Shown: positions 7,373-16,001 of the stretch, piece after piece
Layout: each line of letters opens with the position of its first letter
Position numbering within the stretch: the stretch's first letter is position 1
Assembly (NCBI GenBank): GCA_002840505.1
Contig: PHBC01000005.1
Location: forward strand, 228,742-292,741
DNA length: 64,000 nt
Reading direction: 5' to 3'
Origin: Deltaproteobacteria bacterium HGW-Deltaproteobacteria-2
GTDB taxonomy: Bacteria > Desulfobacterota > Syntrophia > Syntrophales > Smithellaceae
Notes under the pieces: model-generated
Seen by the model: the letters and a program-made list of their open reading frames with translations, nothing else
Databases searched by the model: none
Told to the model about the DNA's origin: nothing
Program-made: the position numbers and the translations under genes

Positions 7373-8778
7373 TATACAAGCCTCCTTACCTTAAGAAATT
7401 CCATAAAACGCTCTTCCGTGGCTTCCCAGGACTGCACGCGCACGTCAAAGGCGTCGGCATACATGATATATGTCGGATATCCGGCTTTTTCTGTGTCTCG
7501 AGCCAGGAGCTTTACCATTCCCCAAGTATTGCGGCACCCCGGTGTTCCGTTGTAAACAATGAAGTCCGCGCTGTAAATCTTGGCCAGACCAAGAGTATCT
7601 TCCAACCACATATTGGGAGCATCATAAGGGCCGCGAATTGATTTGACCATGGGCATGCGCGAATTAATCATGCTTACGCTGTCAATCAAAGCATCCGGAC
7701 TCTTCGTATCAATAATATAAGCTGCGTCTTCTTTGTGGTAGTGTGCCACGTGCGGTGCGTTGTGTGACCAGAAATGACTCAGAATATTGCCCTGATAACA
7801 GATGCCATTGCTGTCCAACATTTGCCAAAACTGCAAATTCTGAGCGTAATGATCGATATAACAGAAGAAAGCCCGCAGCTTTTCGACGCCTCCGCTTAAT
7901 CCGGAAATATTTTTCGCGGCGTTTTCCCGTGCTATTTTCAGCATGGATTCGAGCACACCGGTACATTCCGGCATTCCCGCGAAAAGAAACCGTGAGGCAT
8001 ACACCATCAGATTGTAAGGGACAGGTAAAGGGCTGGGTATTAGCCGAGCCAGATCTTCCAATTCAGCAATGAGTTCATCCTGCTTCGCCACTTCCAGAAG
8101 ATTCACTTTTAACCGATCATAATCGAGCTTTTTCCCCGTATGTTCTTCCAGAAATCGTATGAGCGCCTTGAAGTCATCCCGATGGTATTCATGGGAACGC
8201 TCACCGGTTAGATCCGGCGGGAAATCAAGCTGAAAGAAAGGTTTCTTAAGGTAGGCTGAGGCGAAGGAGAACGCATTGGCGTTAGTGTCGCAAACGCCCG
8301 GTGTATCCGTGACAAACATGTCAACATCCGCACCGATACCTGCCAGATATGCGCCTACGGCTCCTCGTTGAGAGGAACAGGATGTTTCGGTAAAGCCCAC
8401 TTCGTTGCAGTAATCCAGAAACTCCGCAGTGCCTCTTTTATACGTGAAGGCCATCATAACGGAAAGAACTTCCAGACAGATAGGCATGATGTCCATGGCG
8501 TAAAAAATAGCCGGAGAAAAACAAAAAGTGGTGATGGCAGTCTTGTTGCCTTTTTCCTTGGCAAAAACCAGATTCTCCAGATATTTTGAACATATCCCGA
8601 TAAACTTCTCCCCGGGCTCGCCAGTGCTCAATATTGCATTAACAACCCCTTTAAAATAAGGGATATATTTAAGTATTGTTTGGTATTCCTTTTCCGTTCC
8701 GCTTTTCAAGCGTGAAGCTGCCGAAAAGGCATTCCACATCATCCAATCAAAATTATATTCTCGCGTTTCTTTTCTCAT
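7372..8778 (-). CDS. class I benzoyl-CoA reductase-like large subunit (BcrB/BzdO type)
   Basis: 468 residues, HgdB/BcrB family. Cysteines that may bind the catalytic-side cluster lie in FTETSCSSQRGAVG and VTDTPGVCDTNANAF. A later segment, YNGTPGCRNTWGMVK then YADAFDVRVQSWEA, is the family C-terminal block. Compared with its paralogue at 551-2071 the N-terminus is different and lacks the aromatic helix pair. The gene overlaps its small-subunit partner by 4 bp (ATGA type) and the ATPase gene by one base. Together they make a four-gene set for ATP-dependent reduction or dehydration of a CoA thioester. Assignment to benzoyl-CoA reductase rather than 2-hydroxyacyl-CoA dehydratase rests on the two-ATPase arrangement, so the exact reaction is inferred. 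Confidence 0.8.
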   Translation of the reverse strand: MRKETREYNFDWMMWNAFSAASRLKSGTEKEYQTILKYIPYFKGVVNAILSTGEPGEKFIGICSKYLENLVFAKEKGNKTAITTFCFSPAIFYAMDIMPICLEVLSVMMAFTYKRGTAEFLDYCNEVGFTETSCSSQRGAVGAYLAGIGADVDMFVTDTPGVCDTNANAFSFASAYLKKPFFQLDFPPDLTGERSHEYHRDDFKALIRFLEEHTGKKLDYDRLKVNLLEVAKQDELIAELEDLARLIPSPLPVPYNLMVYASRFLFAGMPECTGVLESMLKIARENAAKNISGLSGGVEKLRAFFCYIDHYAQNLQFWQMLDSNGICYQGNILSHFWSHNAPHVAHYHKEDAAYIIDTKSPDALIDSVSMINSRMPMVKSIRGPYDAPNMWLEDTLGLAKIYSADFIVYNGTPGCRNTWGMVKLLARDTEKAGYPTYIMYADAFDVRVQSWEATEERFMEFLKVRRLV

Positions 8779-9923
8779 GCGGCAGCCCTCCTCTGCTGTA
8801 TTCTTTCGATAAAGGCGTCAACACGCATTTTCATTCTACCCGTTTCTACCAAGGGGCCGTACTCGCGCTCCAAACGCATGCAAGGTATGCCCTGTGCTTC
8901 CAAGTCCTTCTCGAACAGTCCGTTTTCGGCACCATGAAGATCGCAAAATCGGATGTTTTGCAGAATAACGCCTTCAATTTTCGCCTTTTCTACTTTTTGT
9001 GTGAGTATGTCTAATCTTCTACGATAATCTCCATACATGCGGGGACAATCATTGTGCCCCAGATATCGCTTGCAGAGTGCTGATACTGGATCACCATCTT
9101 CGTCCACTCTGTCGCTATAAAAGCGCGAACCGAAACAAAGATTGTCGGCAACTACTAAGGATTTTTCCCCTTCAATCACCTTGACCAGTTCCACATCATC
9201 ATTGGCACTGCCCACGAGCATCAAACGCACGCGTCCTTTAATCCCCGGTGATTTTTCGGCATTAGAAATAAACTGCTCCAGTAATTTATTGTATTCTTCC
9301 CGGGGCATGGTGGTGCCGGAAAGTATAACCGCCAAAGCTTCTTCTCCTGTGAAGGGAGGAGCATCCAGAGTGCGCAGCGCTTCGAAACGATCAAGGAGAA
9401 CTCTGCTTTGATTATACAGTTTGATAGACTTTTTCAGATCGGCTTCGGCAATCTTCACCTTAAAGTGTTCTTCTACTGCCGCAATTAGGCGTCGGGTTTC
9501 ATCAGTCAGCCACTTAATAGTGTAGTCCGAGTATTTATGAGGGACGCCGTAATGAAAAAAGAAAGGGGGGATGACGCCCTCTACGTCGCTGCCGGCCTTG
9601 CGCCAGCACTCATCGAGCCTTCGCATCGAATCGCAACCCGGGGTGATAATTGCGCCGTCTAAAAAATTAAACTTACCCTCTCCGGCCAACTGCAGCATGC
9701 ATTTGGGAAGGCTGCAAATAAAAGGTCCGAAATAGGTATCACCGATTGTAGTGTCGGTGGAGCCAAAGCCTCGTATTCTAAAGGGAAGTATTCCCGCAGC
9801 ATGAAAGATTTCATCGGGCACATACGAACAAGTATAGCCGACCACTTTTTTCCCGCTTTCTTTCCACTGCTTTACATATTTATTGTTGAGTACGGTGGAA
9901 GTCTCAAAAAATTCTTTCATCAT
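8775..9923 (-). CDS. class I benzoyl-CoA reductase-like small subunit (BcrC/BzdN type)
   Basis: 382 residues, HgdB/BcrC family. It begins with the pattern GYTCSYVPDEIFHAAGILPF, continues with FICSLPKCMLQL and IITPGCDSMRRLDECW, and ends with GIPCMRLEREYGPLVETGRM. Those cysteines are the candidates for [4Fe-4S] binding. Length is close to BcrC/BzdN (about 380 residues). It starts at ATG 9923, overlapping the upstream helical-protein gene by 4 bp, and its stop overlaps the large-subunit start. It probably forms the catalytic heterodimer with the product of 7372-8778. A paralogous small subunit is encoded at 2093-3229, so the operon holds two different catalytic modules. Confidence 0.82.
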   Translation of the reverse strand: MMKEFFETSTVLNNKYVKQWKESGKKVVGYTCSYVPDEIFHAAGILPFRIRGFGSTDTTIGDTYFGPFICSLPKCMLQLAGEGKFNFLDGAIITPGCDSMRRLDECWRKAGSDVEGVIPPFFFHYGVPHKYSDYTIKWLTDETRRLIAAVEEHFKVKIAEADLKKSIKLYNQSRVLLDRFEALRTLDAPPFTGEEALAVILSGTTMPREEYNKLLEQFISNAEKSPGIKGRVRLMLVGSANDDVELVKVIEGEKSLVVADNLCFGSRFYSDRVDEDGDPVSALCKRYLGHNDCPRMYGDYRRRLDILTQKVEKAKIEGVILQNIRFCDLHGAENGLFEKDLEAQGIPCMRLEREYGPLVETGRMKMRVDAFIERIQQRRAAA

Positions 9924-11152
9924 ACGACGGCCTCCTTGCTGTTAATGGCGCTTTTCAAATATGCCAGCGCTTCCTCAATTTCCGCGGGAACACCCGCAAC
10001 ATCAGGTCTCAAAAGATCTGCTATTCCTCTGATAAGGGGCGGCAATACTTCGGACGCCACCGGTTTAAGAGATTCCACAACGTCATCTGTCAACCAGCGC
10101 ACCGTTTCCCCAACCTCGTTCGCATCCACTGAATTTATTGTTTGCGATAAAGTATTTCGTATGATTCCGGGAGTGGTAGCACGTACGCGATTTAACATTC
10201 CGCACAATCTGCTGATCGTACTTGCTATCTCCTGGGCATCAATTTCACCCATTCCCTTGGCAAATTCACGCGCTATATCTTCGTCGGAAAACAAGCGCTC
10301 AAAGGCGTCGGCCTTGCGACTCCATTTTCGAATTGAAGCGATCATCGAAACAAAATGGCTTTGAAAGAACTCCCTGGATAGCTCCGGACTCTGCTCCAGC
10401 AAATCAATAAAGCTCTGCAACGCCATTTCTTTGATTTCAGCTAAAGAATTTTTGGTTTTAAGTAAAAGATTGATGTCGATCGCGCTCATAGTCTCACGCG
10501 TGATGCGCGATAAGGTATTGGCCGATTGAGGCTTGCCCGGCTCTCCCAGAAGAGCACTGCCGGTGTGTACCTTTCGAACCAACTCGCTAAGCTCATTAAT
10601 AAGCAGTCCGATTTCTTTGCCGTCGATTTCATCAGCCAGAGACAATACAACGTCGGCGAGAAGGTCCGGCGCCAGATTATTTATTGGTGTTAAAGTTTCT
10701 TTCACTGCCGAAACAGCTGTATTTGCGACTGATGGAAGAAGAGAAAGCAGACAGACCACTTTAGCGGGATATCGCCACATCTCCTCATTGGCCATTTTAA
10801 CTACTGCAGTAATATCGTCTTGGGAGCAATCCAATGCTTCCTTTAATTCTCCAAAATCTATATTTTCAATTATTTCCCGAAATCCGGGACGCAGAATTTC
10901 CGCATAATCCACATCGCCGGTTAACGTGTTTTCAGTTTTACCTTTTGCGGACAGAACTTCGTTAAAAATCTTTTCCACATTCGCGGACATCCGCATTTTT
11001 AGTTTGCTGTCACCAGACCAGTCTTGAAGCGCCGCGTGAACAATAGACATTATTAGTTTTCTTGCCGCGGGTGTTTTTACTATCCTCCACACAACCATGC
11101 CCGTCATATCGGCGACGCTCTCTGGTTGAATCGATTTTTCAACACATTTCAT
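9920..11152 (-). CDS. unrecognised all-helical protein, large member of a local trio
   Basis: I do not recognise this ~410-residue protein. It is rich in predicted alpha helix with repeated units of the kind 'N-x-(I/V)-D-x-x-E-(I/L/V)' followed by a hydrophobic heptad, for example NIDFGELKEAL, EIDGKEIGLL, AIDINLLLKT, EIDAQEIAST and SVDANEVGET, spaced roughly 50-70 residues apart. No signal peptide, no clear membrane segment and no metal motif is seen. The start at 11152 has GGAGG upstream, inside an earlier ATG at 11167. It overlaps the BcrC-like gene by 4 bp. The repeats resemble those in the two smaller neighbours, so the three likely act together, perhaps as a scaffold or lipid-binding partner of the reductase (inference). 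Confidence 0.7.
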   Translation of the reverse strand: MKCVEKSIQPESVADMTGMVVWRIVKTPAARKLIMSIVHAALQDWSGDSKLKMRMSANVEKIFNEVLSAKGKTENTLTGDVDYAEILRPGFREIIENIDFGELKEALDCSQDDITAVVKMANEEMWRYPAKVVCLLSLLPSVANTAVSAVKETLTPINNLAPDLLADVVLSLADEIDGKEIGLLINELSELVRKVHTGSALLGEPGKPQSANTLSRITRETMSAIDINLLLKTKNSLAEIKEMALQSFIDLLEQSPELSREFFQSHFVSMIASIRKWSRKADAFERLFSDEDIAREFAKGMGEIDAQEIASTISRLCGMLNRVRATTPGIIRNTLSQTINSVDANEVGETVRWLTDDVVESLKPVASEVLPPLIRGIADLLRPDVAGVPAEIEEALAYLKSAINSKEAVV

Positions 11153-11222
11153 GGAATATGCCTCCATTCAAAATTTAAACTTCAATTTCCACTCAATAGT
11201 TTTTGTAAAACTATCCCTTTCG

Positions 11223-11864
11223 CTACTTCCGGCGTTTCATCCTTTTACGGAGAAGCTGCCATGCCCAGGAAACCAAATGCAGCTTCTGGTCGAGTACAGC
11301 ATTGACGATAGTGTGGGTCGCATCACGGAGCTCATCACCGTCGACATTTGCCACTACGTCAGAAACGAATTTGTTCACTATGCGCGGGTCGCTTATGCTG
11401 ATTTCGTTGACAAAACGGCACGCTGAATTGATTCCCTGACCGATTAGCGGCGGAACCTCTTGAGTTATTGCCTTGCTGACCGCTTCCCTCAGTTCGGGTG
11501 AAGCTTCCCAAAGATTTTTTATCATTGTGGAGTAGGCTTCAACCAGGGCTTTAAATTCATCAGTGTCAATATCCTTTATAATACTGCCAAGATAATCTCT
11601 GAGCAGTTCCGGTGAAAATTTTTCATTGAGTTGATTTCCAGTTGCCGCCAGAGCACCTACACAGGAGTTGACAATAGGCGGAATGGAGCCCAAAATGGAC
11701 AAAATAACCTCCGGATCCTGCCAGATAAGAGCTATCACCAGCGGATGGGATTTGTCCGGTTTTATGTTTTGTAAAGAATTACGTATTATATCTTTCACAA
11801 AGGGTGTGCGTAATACCTCTTTGAGCACTCCTCCCTCGGCGGGCATCACGGCGCTATTTTCCAT
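11223..11864 (-). CDS. unrecognised helical protein of the local trio (213 aa)
   Basis: Unrecognised protein of 213 residues. The first half is clearly similar to the neighbour at 11854-12291: both have 'L-(K/R)-x-P-F/G', an SLQNI or VLQNI turn, then a WQDPE motif (ALIWQDPEVILSILGSIP here, MMWQDPEFFLGLLGAVP there) and LNEKFSPELLRDYL versus LNDKFSPLLLHDFM. The second half adds the D-x-D/E-E-L/F repeat (DIDTDEFKAL, NVDGDELRDA) seen in the larger gene at 9920-11152. It ends in a basic tail RKRMKRRK. Overlap of 11 bp with the upstream gene indicates one transcript. No enzymatic motif is visible. Confidence 0.7.
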   Translation of the reverse strand: MENSAVMPAEGGVLKEVLRTPFVKDIIRNSLQNIKPDKSHPLVIALIWQDPEVILSILGSIPPIVNSCVGALAATGNQLNEKFSPELLRDYLGSIIKDIDTDEFKALVEAYSTMIKNLWEASPELREAVSKAITQEVPPLIGQGINSACRFVNEISISDPRIVNKFVSDVVANVDGDELRDATHTIVNAVLDQKLHLVSWAWQLLRKRMKRRK

Positions 11865-12291
11865 GTTCTTCTCCCTCCGTATTAGTATTGGAAGCCTCTT
11901 GCTCCTTGTATGCCTCTTCCGCTACGATCCACAATTCAGTTGCCAGCAATTTTCCGTTGCGGACGATACTTTCCAGTGATTTTTTATCAAGTGATAAAAC
12001 CATCGATTTCATAAAATCGTGCAGCAGTAGAGGTGAAAACTTATCGTTAAGCTGAATGAGCAGTTCATCCAGGCCTTGAATTAAGGAATTGAAGATAGAA
12101 GGAACGGCGCCCAGCAATCCCAGAAAAAACTCCGGGTCCTGCCACATCATCGTTCTAACCAGTCTTCGGCTCGCTTCGGGATCGATATTCTGCAGTACTG
12201 TTCTTGTGCCTTCTTTGAAGCCCGGTTTTTTGAGCAGTTCCTTAAGAACTCGATCGGTTAAGTCAATTACTCCTTTATTGGCTTCTTCCAT
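11854..12291 (-). CDS. unrecognised helical protein of the local trio (145 aa)
   Basis: Unrecognised protein of 145 residues starting MEEANKGVIDL; the ATG at 12291 has AGGAG eight bases upstream, whereas the longer open frame to 12432 only shadows the dehydrogenase gene. It shares the WQDPE motif, the FSP-LL-DF block and the 'L-D-K-K-S-L-E' unit with the neighbour at 11223-11864. The protein is amphipathic-helical without cysteine motifs or a signal peptide. It sits 10 bp downstream of an acyl-CoA dehydrogenase gene and upstream of the reductase genes. Its role is unknown; location suggests a structural partner for one of them. Confidence 0.68.
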   Translation of the reverse strand: MEEANKGVIDLTDRVLKELLKKPGFKEGTRTVLQNIDPEASRRLVRTMMWQDPEFFLGLLGAVPSIFNSLIQGLDELLIQLNDKFSPLLLHDFMKSMVLSLDKKSLESIVRNGKLLATELWIVAEEAYKEQEASNTNTEGEEHGK

Positions 12292-12301
12292 TTTTTTTCT
12301 C

Positions 12302-13585
12302 CTATAATGTCTTGCAGTTGAAGAAATACCGGGCTGCTTCCATCTGACAGAGCTGCTTGCCGCCCATCCATAACTGAATGATTTTGATATCGCGCCAATG
12401 CTTTTCAATATCGTATTCGCGGTCGGCACCATATGGGCCGAGAACGTCCATTGCCTTTCCGAAAATATCCACCGCTCTGTCTGAGACGAAGTCTTTGAGG
12501 TTACGCATCTTGCAGGCTACTTCATCCGTATAGATGGGATAGCCGTATGGTTTGTTGCGCCTGTCGCCCATTCTTGCCGCTTCATAGGTCAGAATTCTGC
12601 AAACATCTATATCGCCGGCGATCCGGCCGATAATGCTGGCAATGTGGTCGTCTTCTTTCAGGGGTTTGTTCTTGTAAGTTTTCGTCGATACGAAGTCATA
12701 GAGAATTTCGTAAAGGTTGAGCATCGCGCCGCACAGAAATCCCATACTGGCCGCTAATCCCCAGGGAATGATTTCGCGGAAGACCTGAGCGTCCATCCCT
12801 GGTCCGTGAGCGCGGTACCAGACGGGAACCCTAACATCTTCAAACCAGATATCGCCGTTTTTATCGGCGGCCATACCGGCTTTTTCATAAGGGCCTCCCT
12901 GGGTTACACCTTTGGCATCGGCGGGAACAAATATCATGGCGAAGTCGTTGGGGTCATTTGATCCCAGTTTCGTTGTGCACGGAACGCTAAACAGCTTAGC
13001 TACACCACCGGTATTGGTAGGCCAAAGCTTGTGACCGTTTATAACCCATTCATCGCCCTCTAAACGGGCAAGGGTGCGGATGGTTTTGCCTCCGAGAATG
13101 TCCATGTTTTCGATATCCGCTCCGCCTTGAGGTTCCGTCATGGCATTGGCCGCGAAGACCGCTTTGTCAGCATTGCAGAACATGGGGGCGAATTCTTTGG
13201 CCAGCCGCCAGTTGACATGAGGATCGACCAGAATAGTCGTGAGCGGCCAATAGGTAACCATAAAAGCCACAGCCATGGCCGTGTCTGCCCGTCCGACCTC
13301 TTCCGCCAACGCGCAGGAAACTGTGAAGGCGGAATCGGATTGTCCAATGCCCCAGCCTCCCAGCTCCGGCGGGAATAGCGCTTTTTGAAGGCCGACGCCT
13401 TTATTTCCCATAAGCTTGTCGAAGGCCGGCTCAATCATGTGATGGTTTTTCCAGTCTTCATCGTATTTGCGTCTGAAGGGCATTACCTCCTTGGCGGCCC
13501 AGTTTCTAATGACACTGCGGATGTGTTTGTCCATAGGTGATATATATTCTTCCGGTTTTGAGAATTCATCGAAGTTTTTCATCAT
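12302..13585 (-). CDS. acyl-CoA dehydrogenase family protein A
   Basis: 427-residue acyl-CoA dehydrogenase fold: helical N-terminus, a beta domain with AMTEPQGGADIENM and DEWVINGHKLWPTNTG (FAD and substrate region), and a C-terminal helical domain ending AMDVLGPYGADREYDIEKHWRD. In medium-chain enzymes the catalytic glutamate sits in 'YEGT' after this helix; here the aligned stretch is LWMGGKQL, so methionine replaces glutamate. The base, if any, must lie elsewhere (as in isovaleryl-CoA or cyclohexanecarboxyl-CoA enzymes). It is 11 bp from paralogue B, and both end ARxFFxCK, suggesting a heteromeric alpha-beta enzyme. It would oxidise a CoA thioester, passing electrons to an ETF-like acceptor. 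Substrate unknown. Confidence 0.85.
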   Translation of the reverse strand: MMKNFDEFSKPEEYISPMDKHIRSVIRNWAAKEVMPFRRKYDEDWKNHHMIEPAFDKLMGNKGVGLQKALFPPELGGWGIGQSDSAFTVSCALAEEVGRADTAMAVAFMVTYWPLTTILVDPHVNWRLAKEFAPMFCNADKAVFAANAMTEPQGGADIENMDILGGKTIRTLARLEGDEWVINGHKLWPTNTGGVAKLFSVPCTTKLGSNDPNDFAMIFVPADAKGVTQGGPYEKAGMAADKNGDIWFEDVRVPVWYRAHGPGMDAQVFREIIPWGLAASMGFLCGAMLNLYEILYDFVSTKTYKNKPLKEDDHIASIIGRIAGDIDVCRILTYEAARMGDRRNKPYGYPIYTDEVACKMRNLKDFVSDRAVDIFGKAMDVLGPYGADREYDIEKHWRDIKIIQLWMGGKQLCQMEAARYFFNCKTL

Positions 13586-13596
13586 TCGTCTCCTTT

Positions 13597-14838
13597 TTAA
13601 ATCTCTTTGCAGTCAAAGAAAAACCGCGCCGTATCCATCTTTACCGGCGCCTCGGCACCGACTCCGCACAGGTATGACTGGATGGTCTTGACATCCCTCC
13701 AGTGTTTTTCCACATGCCACTCCTTGGAGTAGCCGGCGGACCCCATAAGTTCCAATCCTCTGTTTATTGCCCGCATTACATTCTGTTGTATTTTTGATCC
13801 GATAACCTGCGAAATTGTGTAAACTCTTTGGCTGCCGCTTTGTCCCCAGTCATTCGGCTTGGACATTGTTTGAGCAAGATCATAAACCAGTAATCTAGAG
13901 GTGAAGACCTCGTCCGCTACATCAGCCAGAACGGAGGCGCAGAGGGGATTTTCTTTCATCATGTAACCGCCCTTGATTGTTCTTGTCTCGGACCAGTCGC
14001 CGACCATTTCAAAAAAGTTCATGCCCGTTCCTACGCTTACACCGCCGAGCAGAAGATTTAACCAGGTGTAGATTTCCTCTACGACACCCTGACGGGAGAT
14101 AACATATGCTTTGGGAATTCTTACATTATTGAAACTGACATCGGCATTAAAGGTGGAGTTTAAACCGGTTTCCAGAAGAGTCTTGCCGCGAACTATATTG
14201 GTGTCGTTACCGGGGACAAAAGCGATACAGGGCTTGCCTGCTTTGTCGGCGCAAACCACACAAAAAAGATCAGCTGTGGCGCCACTGTTAATCGGCCGGA
14301 GATCTTTGCCATTAACGACATAACCATCGCCTTCCGGCTCAATGGTAGCAAGAATCGATCGGCCCAGGAATAAGGGGGTATCCTGTCCAACATTTCCCAT
14401 TCCGGGAAGGATAAGGGAAAAAGTTTTTAATTCTTCACCGCAGTAAACAGGCGCGAGCGCGTCACACAGGGCTTTGTCGAAATTTGGAGCCATAGTGATC
14501 GTGGCTAAGATCGTGTATTTGACGGCGGTTGCTACGCCTATAGCGGCGTCTGCTCGTCCGATTTCGGTGAGAATGGAAACCAAGCCCGGCGCGTTGGCAG
14601 GATTAGTCCAGCCAAATCCGCCGTGTTCTTCGGGCAGGATAAGTCTTTGCAGGCCGATAGTGAGATTGAGCGTTTTGCTCTTTTCAATAAAGAGCTTTTC
14701 GTAATTTTCCCTATACTCCTGACGCTTGGAAATAATCTCTTTGTCGGCCCATTGCCTTACCAGATTAATAATAGGTTTCGACTCCTCATCCACCAATTCC
14801 TTTGGGTAAACAAACAACTCATCCAGGGCTTTGTTCAT
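13597..14838 (-). CDS. acyl-CoA dehydrogenase family protein B
   Basis: 413-residue acyl-CoA dehydrogenase paralogue of the downstream gene. It shows GLQRLILPEEHGGFGW near residue 62, a beta domain with DGYVVNGKDLRPINSGA, and the final helix ELMGSAGYSKEWHVEKHWRD. After it comes IQSYLCGVGAEAP, so the canonical catalytic glutamate of 'YEGT' is missing here too, with Leu/Cys at that site. The end ARFFFDCKEI mirrors paralogue A. It is the first structural gene after the TetR regulator, with GGAGGAG before ATG 14838. The pair may work like two-component (alpha2beta2) acyl-CoA dehydrogenases in which one subunit is partly degenerate; this is inference. Confidence 0.85.
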   Translation of the reverse strand: MNKALDELFVYPKELVDEESKPIINLVRQWADKEIISKRQEYRENYEKLFIEKSKTLNLTIGLQRLILPEEHGGFGWTNPANAPGLVSILTEIGRADAAIGVATAVKYTILATITMAPNFDKALCDALAPVYCGEELKTFSLILPGMGNVGQDTPLFLGRSILATIEPEGDGYVVNGKDLRPINSGATADLFCVVCADKAGKPCIAFVPGNDTNIVRGKTLLETGLNSTFNADVSFNNVRIPKAYVISRQGVVEEIYTWLNLLLGGVSVGTGMNFFEMVGDWSETRTIKGGYMMKENPLCASVLADVADEVFTSRLLVYDLAQTMSKPNDWGQSGSQRVYTISQVIGSKIQQNVMRAINRGLELMGSAGYSKEWHVEKHWRDVKTIQSYLCGVGAEAPVKMDTARFFFDCKEI

Positions 14839-14870
14839 AGCTCCTCCTTTTCCCGATTATTGTTTTTGTT

Positions 14871-15590
14871 TTATTTTTTTCGAGGTCCGGTTTTTCTTTT
14901 ATTTTGAACTGTCTTTATTTTGCTTATGATTTTTTTCTTTTCAACGGTTGTCTTTTTAGGATCTATTGGATTCATCAAGACAGTGCGGATTACTTTCTTG
15001 AGTTTTTGCATAGCCTTTTCCAGATCATCAGGTGCATCCACGATAGGAGGCCTGAGGATTGTGTTAAGGAAATCTATCTGATTGTCGTATTCGTTGGGTT
15101 CATCAAAGGCCAGCGAATGGAAAGAAAGTCCCAGAAAATAAATGAATATTGCCCGGGCAAACTGTCTGGAGATGTTTAGTCGCTCCGACATACCGGCCGT
15201 ATAGCGTTCAGCAAAAAACGAATATACCTCCCTCCACTGCTTGATATCTACATTCCGGTAAACATCAATTGCCAGAAGCATGATGTCTTCATAGAGCTCG
15301 CCATTTTCCTTCCAGTAATCTATAATCATGTCAAAACGTTCACGGATGCTTTCGATAGACTCCGTACGGCGGATATATTCATCTACGTTTTCATCGCCGA
15401 GCCAGGCAATCATCTGGGCGAGCATGTTTTCTTTGGAGGGGAAATAATGGTAGAGCGATCCCGTAGAGACGCCGTTCTCGGCGGCAATTTCTTTCATGTT
15501 GATGTTGTGATATCCCCTGCGGGTGAATAGACGTAAACTGTTTTTCAATAACTCTTGACGATATTCATCATGGTTGACGATTTTTGGCAT
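14871..15590 (-). CDS. TetR/AcrR-family transcriptional regulator
   Basis: 239-residue regulator. The N-terminal helix-turn-helix is clear: ELLKNSLRLFTRRGYHNINM, then IAAENGVSTGSLYHYFPSKE, the classic TetR pattern. The C-terminal ligand domain runs to about residue 200, followed by a Lys-rich tail. I placed the start at ATG 15590 because AGGAGGG lies eight bases upstream; the longer frame to 15659 has no ribosome site. It heads the minus-strand operon (32 bp before dehydrogenase B), so it probably controls that operon and itself in response to an acyl-CoA, as FadR/PaaR-like TetR proteins do (family inference). Confidence 0.88.
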   Translation of the reverse strand: MPKIVNHDEYRQELLKNSLRLFTRRGYHNINMKEIAAENGVSTGSLYHYFPSKENMLAQMIAWLGDENVDEYIRRTESIESIRERFDMIIDYWKENGELYEDIMLLAIDVYRNVDIKQWREVYSFFAERYTAGMSERLNISRQFARAIFIYFLGLSFHSLAFDEPNEYDNQIDFLNTILRPPIVDAPDDLEKAMQKLKKVIRTVLMNPIDPKKTTVEKKKIISKIKTVQNKRKTGPRKK

Positions 15591-16001
15591 GGTCAAGTCC
15601 CTCCTTGTTTTATATCGAATAGGCGTTATAAAAAAAACATATAGACAAATTTTTGTCAAGAAATATTTTATCTTTTTTAAAAGATTTTTTATGAACAGTA
15701 ATAAAAAATATCGTTGCCCTCGTGTAAGGATACGATTTCCAACTTAGTTGTACGAAACTTTAAAATTTTATCCGGCTTGAAACCATAATCGTTTAAGCCG
15801 GTGACTGCCGGTCACATAATTATTTTCTTGATTTTGAGTTCAAAAAAAGAAAGAACAACGTATTCAATTTATTGTTACTATGTGCAATAAGACGTGCAAC
15901 GGCTTAATTGGCAAAGAAAAAAATATATGTTATGAATCTTTTGAAGAATATGTTTCCCGGTGATTACGAAACATTTAATAATAGAGGTCTTTCGAGAAAT
16001 A
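15591..16001. promoter_or_regulatory. intergenic control region of the TetR-led operon, with palindrome
   Basis: This AT-rich gap separates the minus-strand operon from mobB. At 15644-15657 lies a palindrome, GACAAATTTTTGTC, inside TTGACAAAAATTTGTC on the minus strand, which also offers a -35-like TTGACA for the TetR gene. It is a good candidate TetR operator. The rest (15660-15960) has no open frame I would support; a short GC-containing inverted repeat (GACTGCCGGTC region near 15800) is visible but unexplained. Confidence 0.45.
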
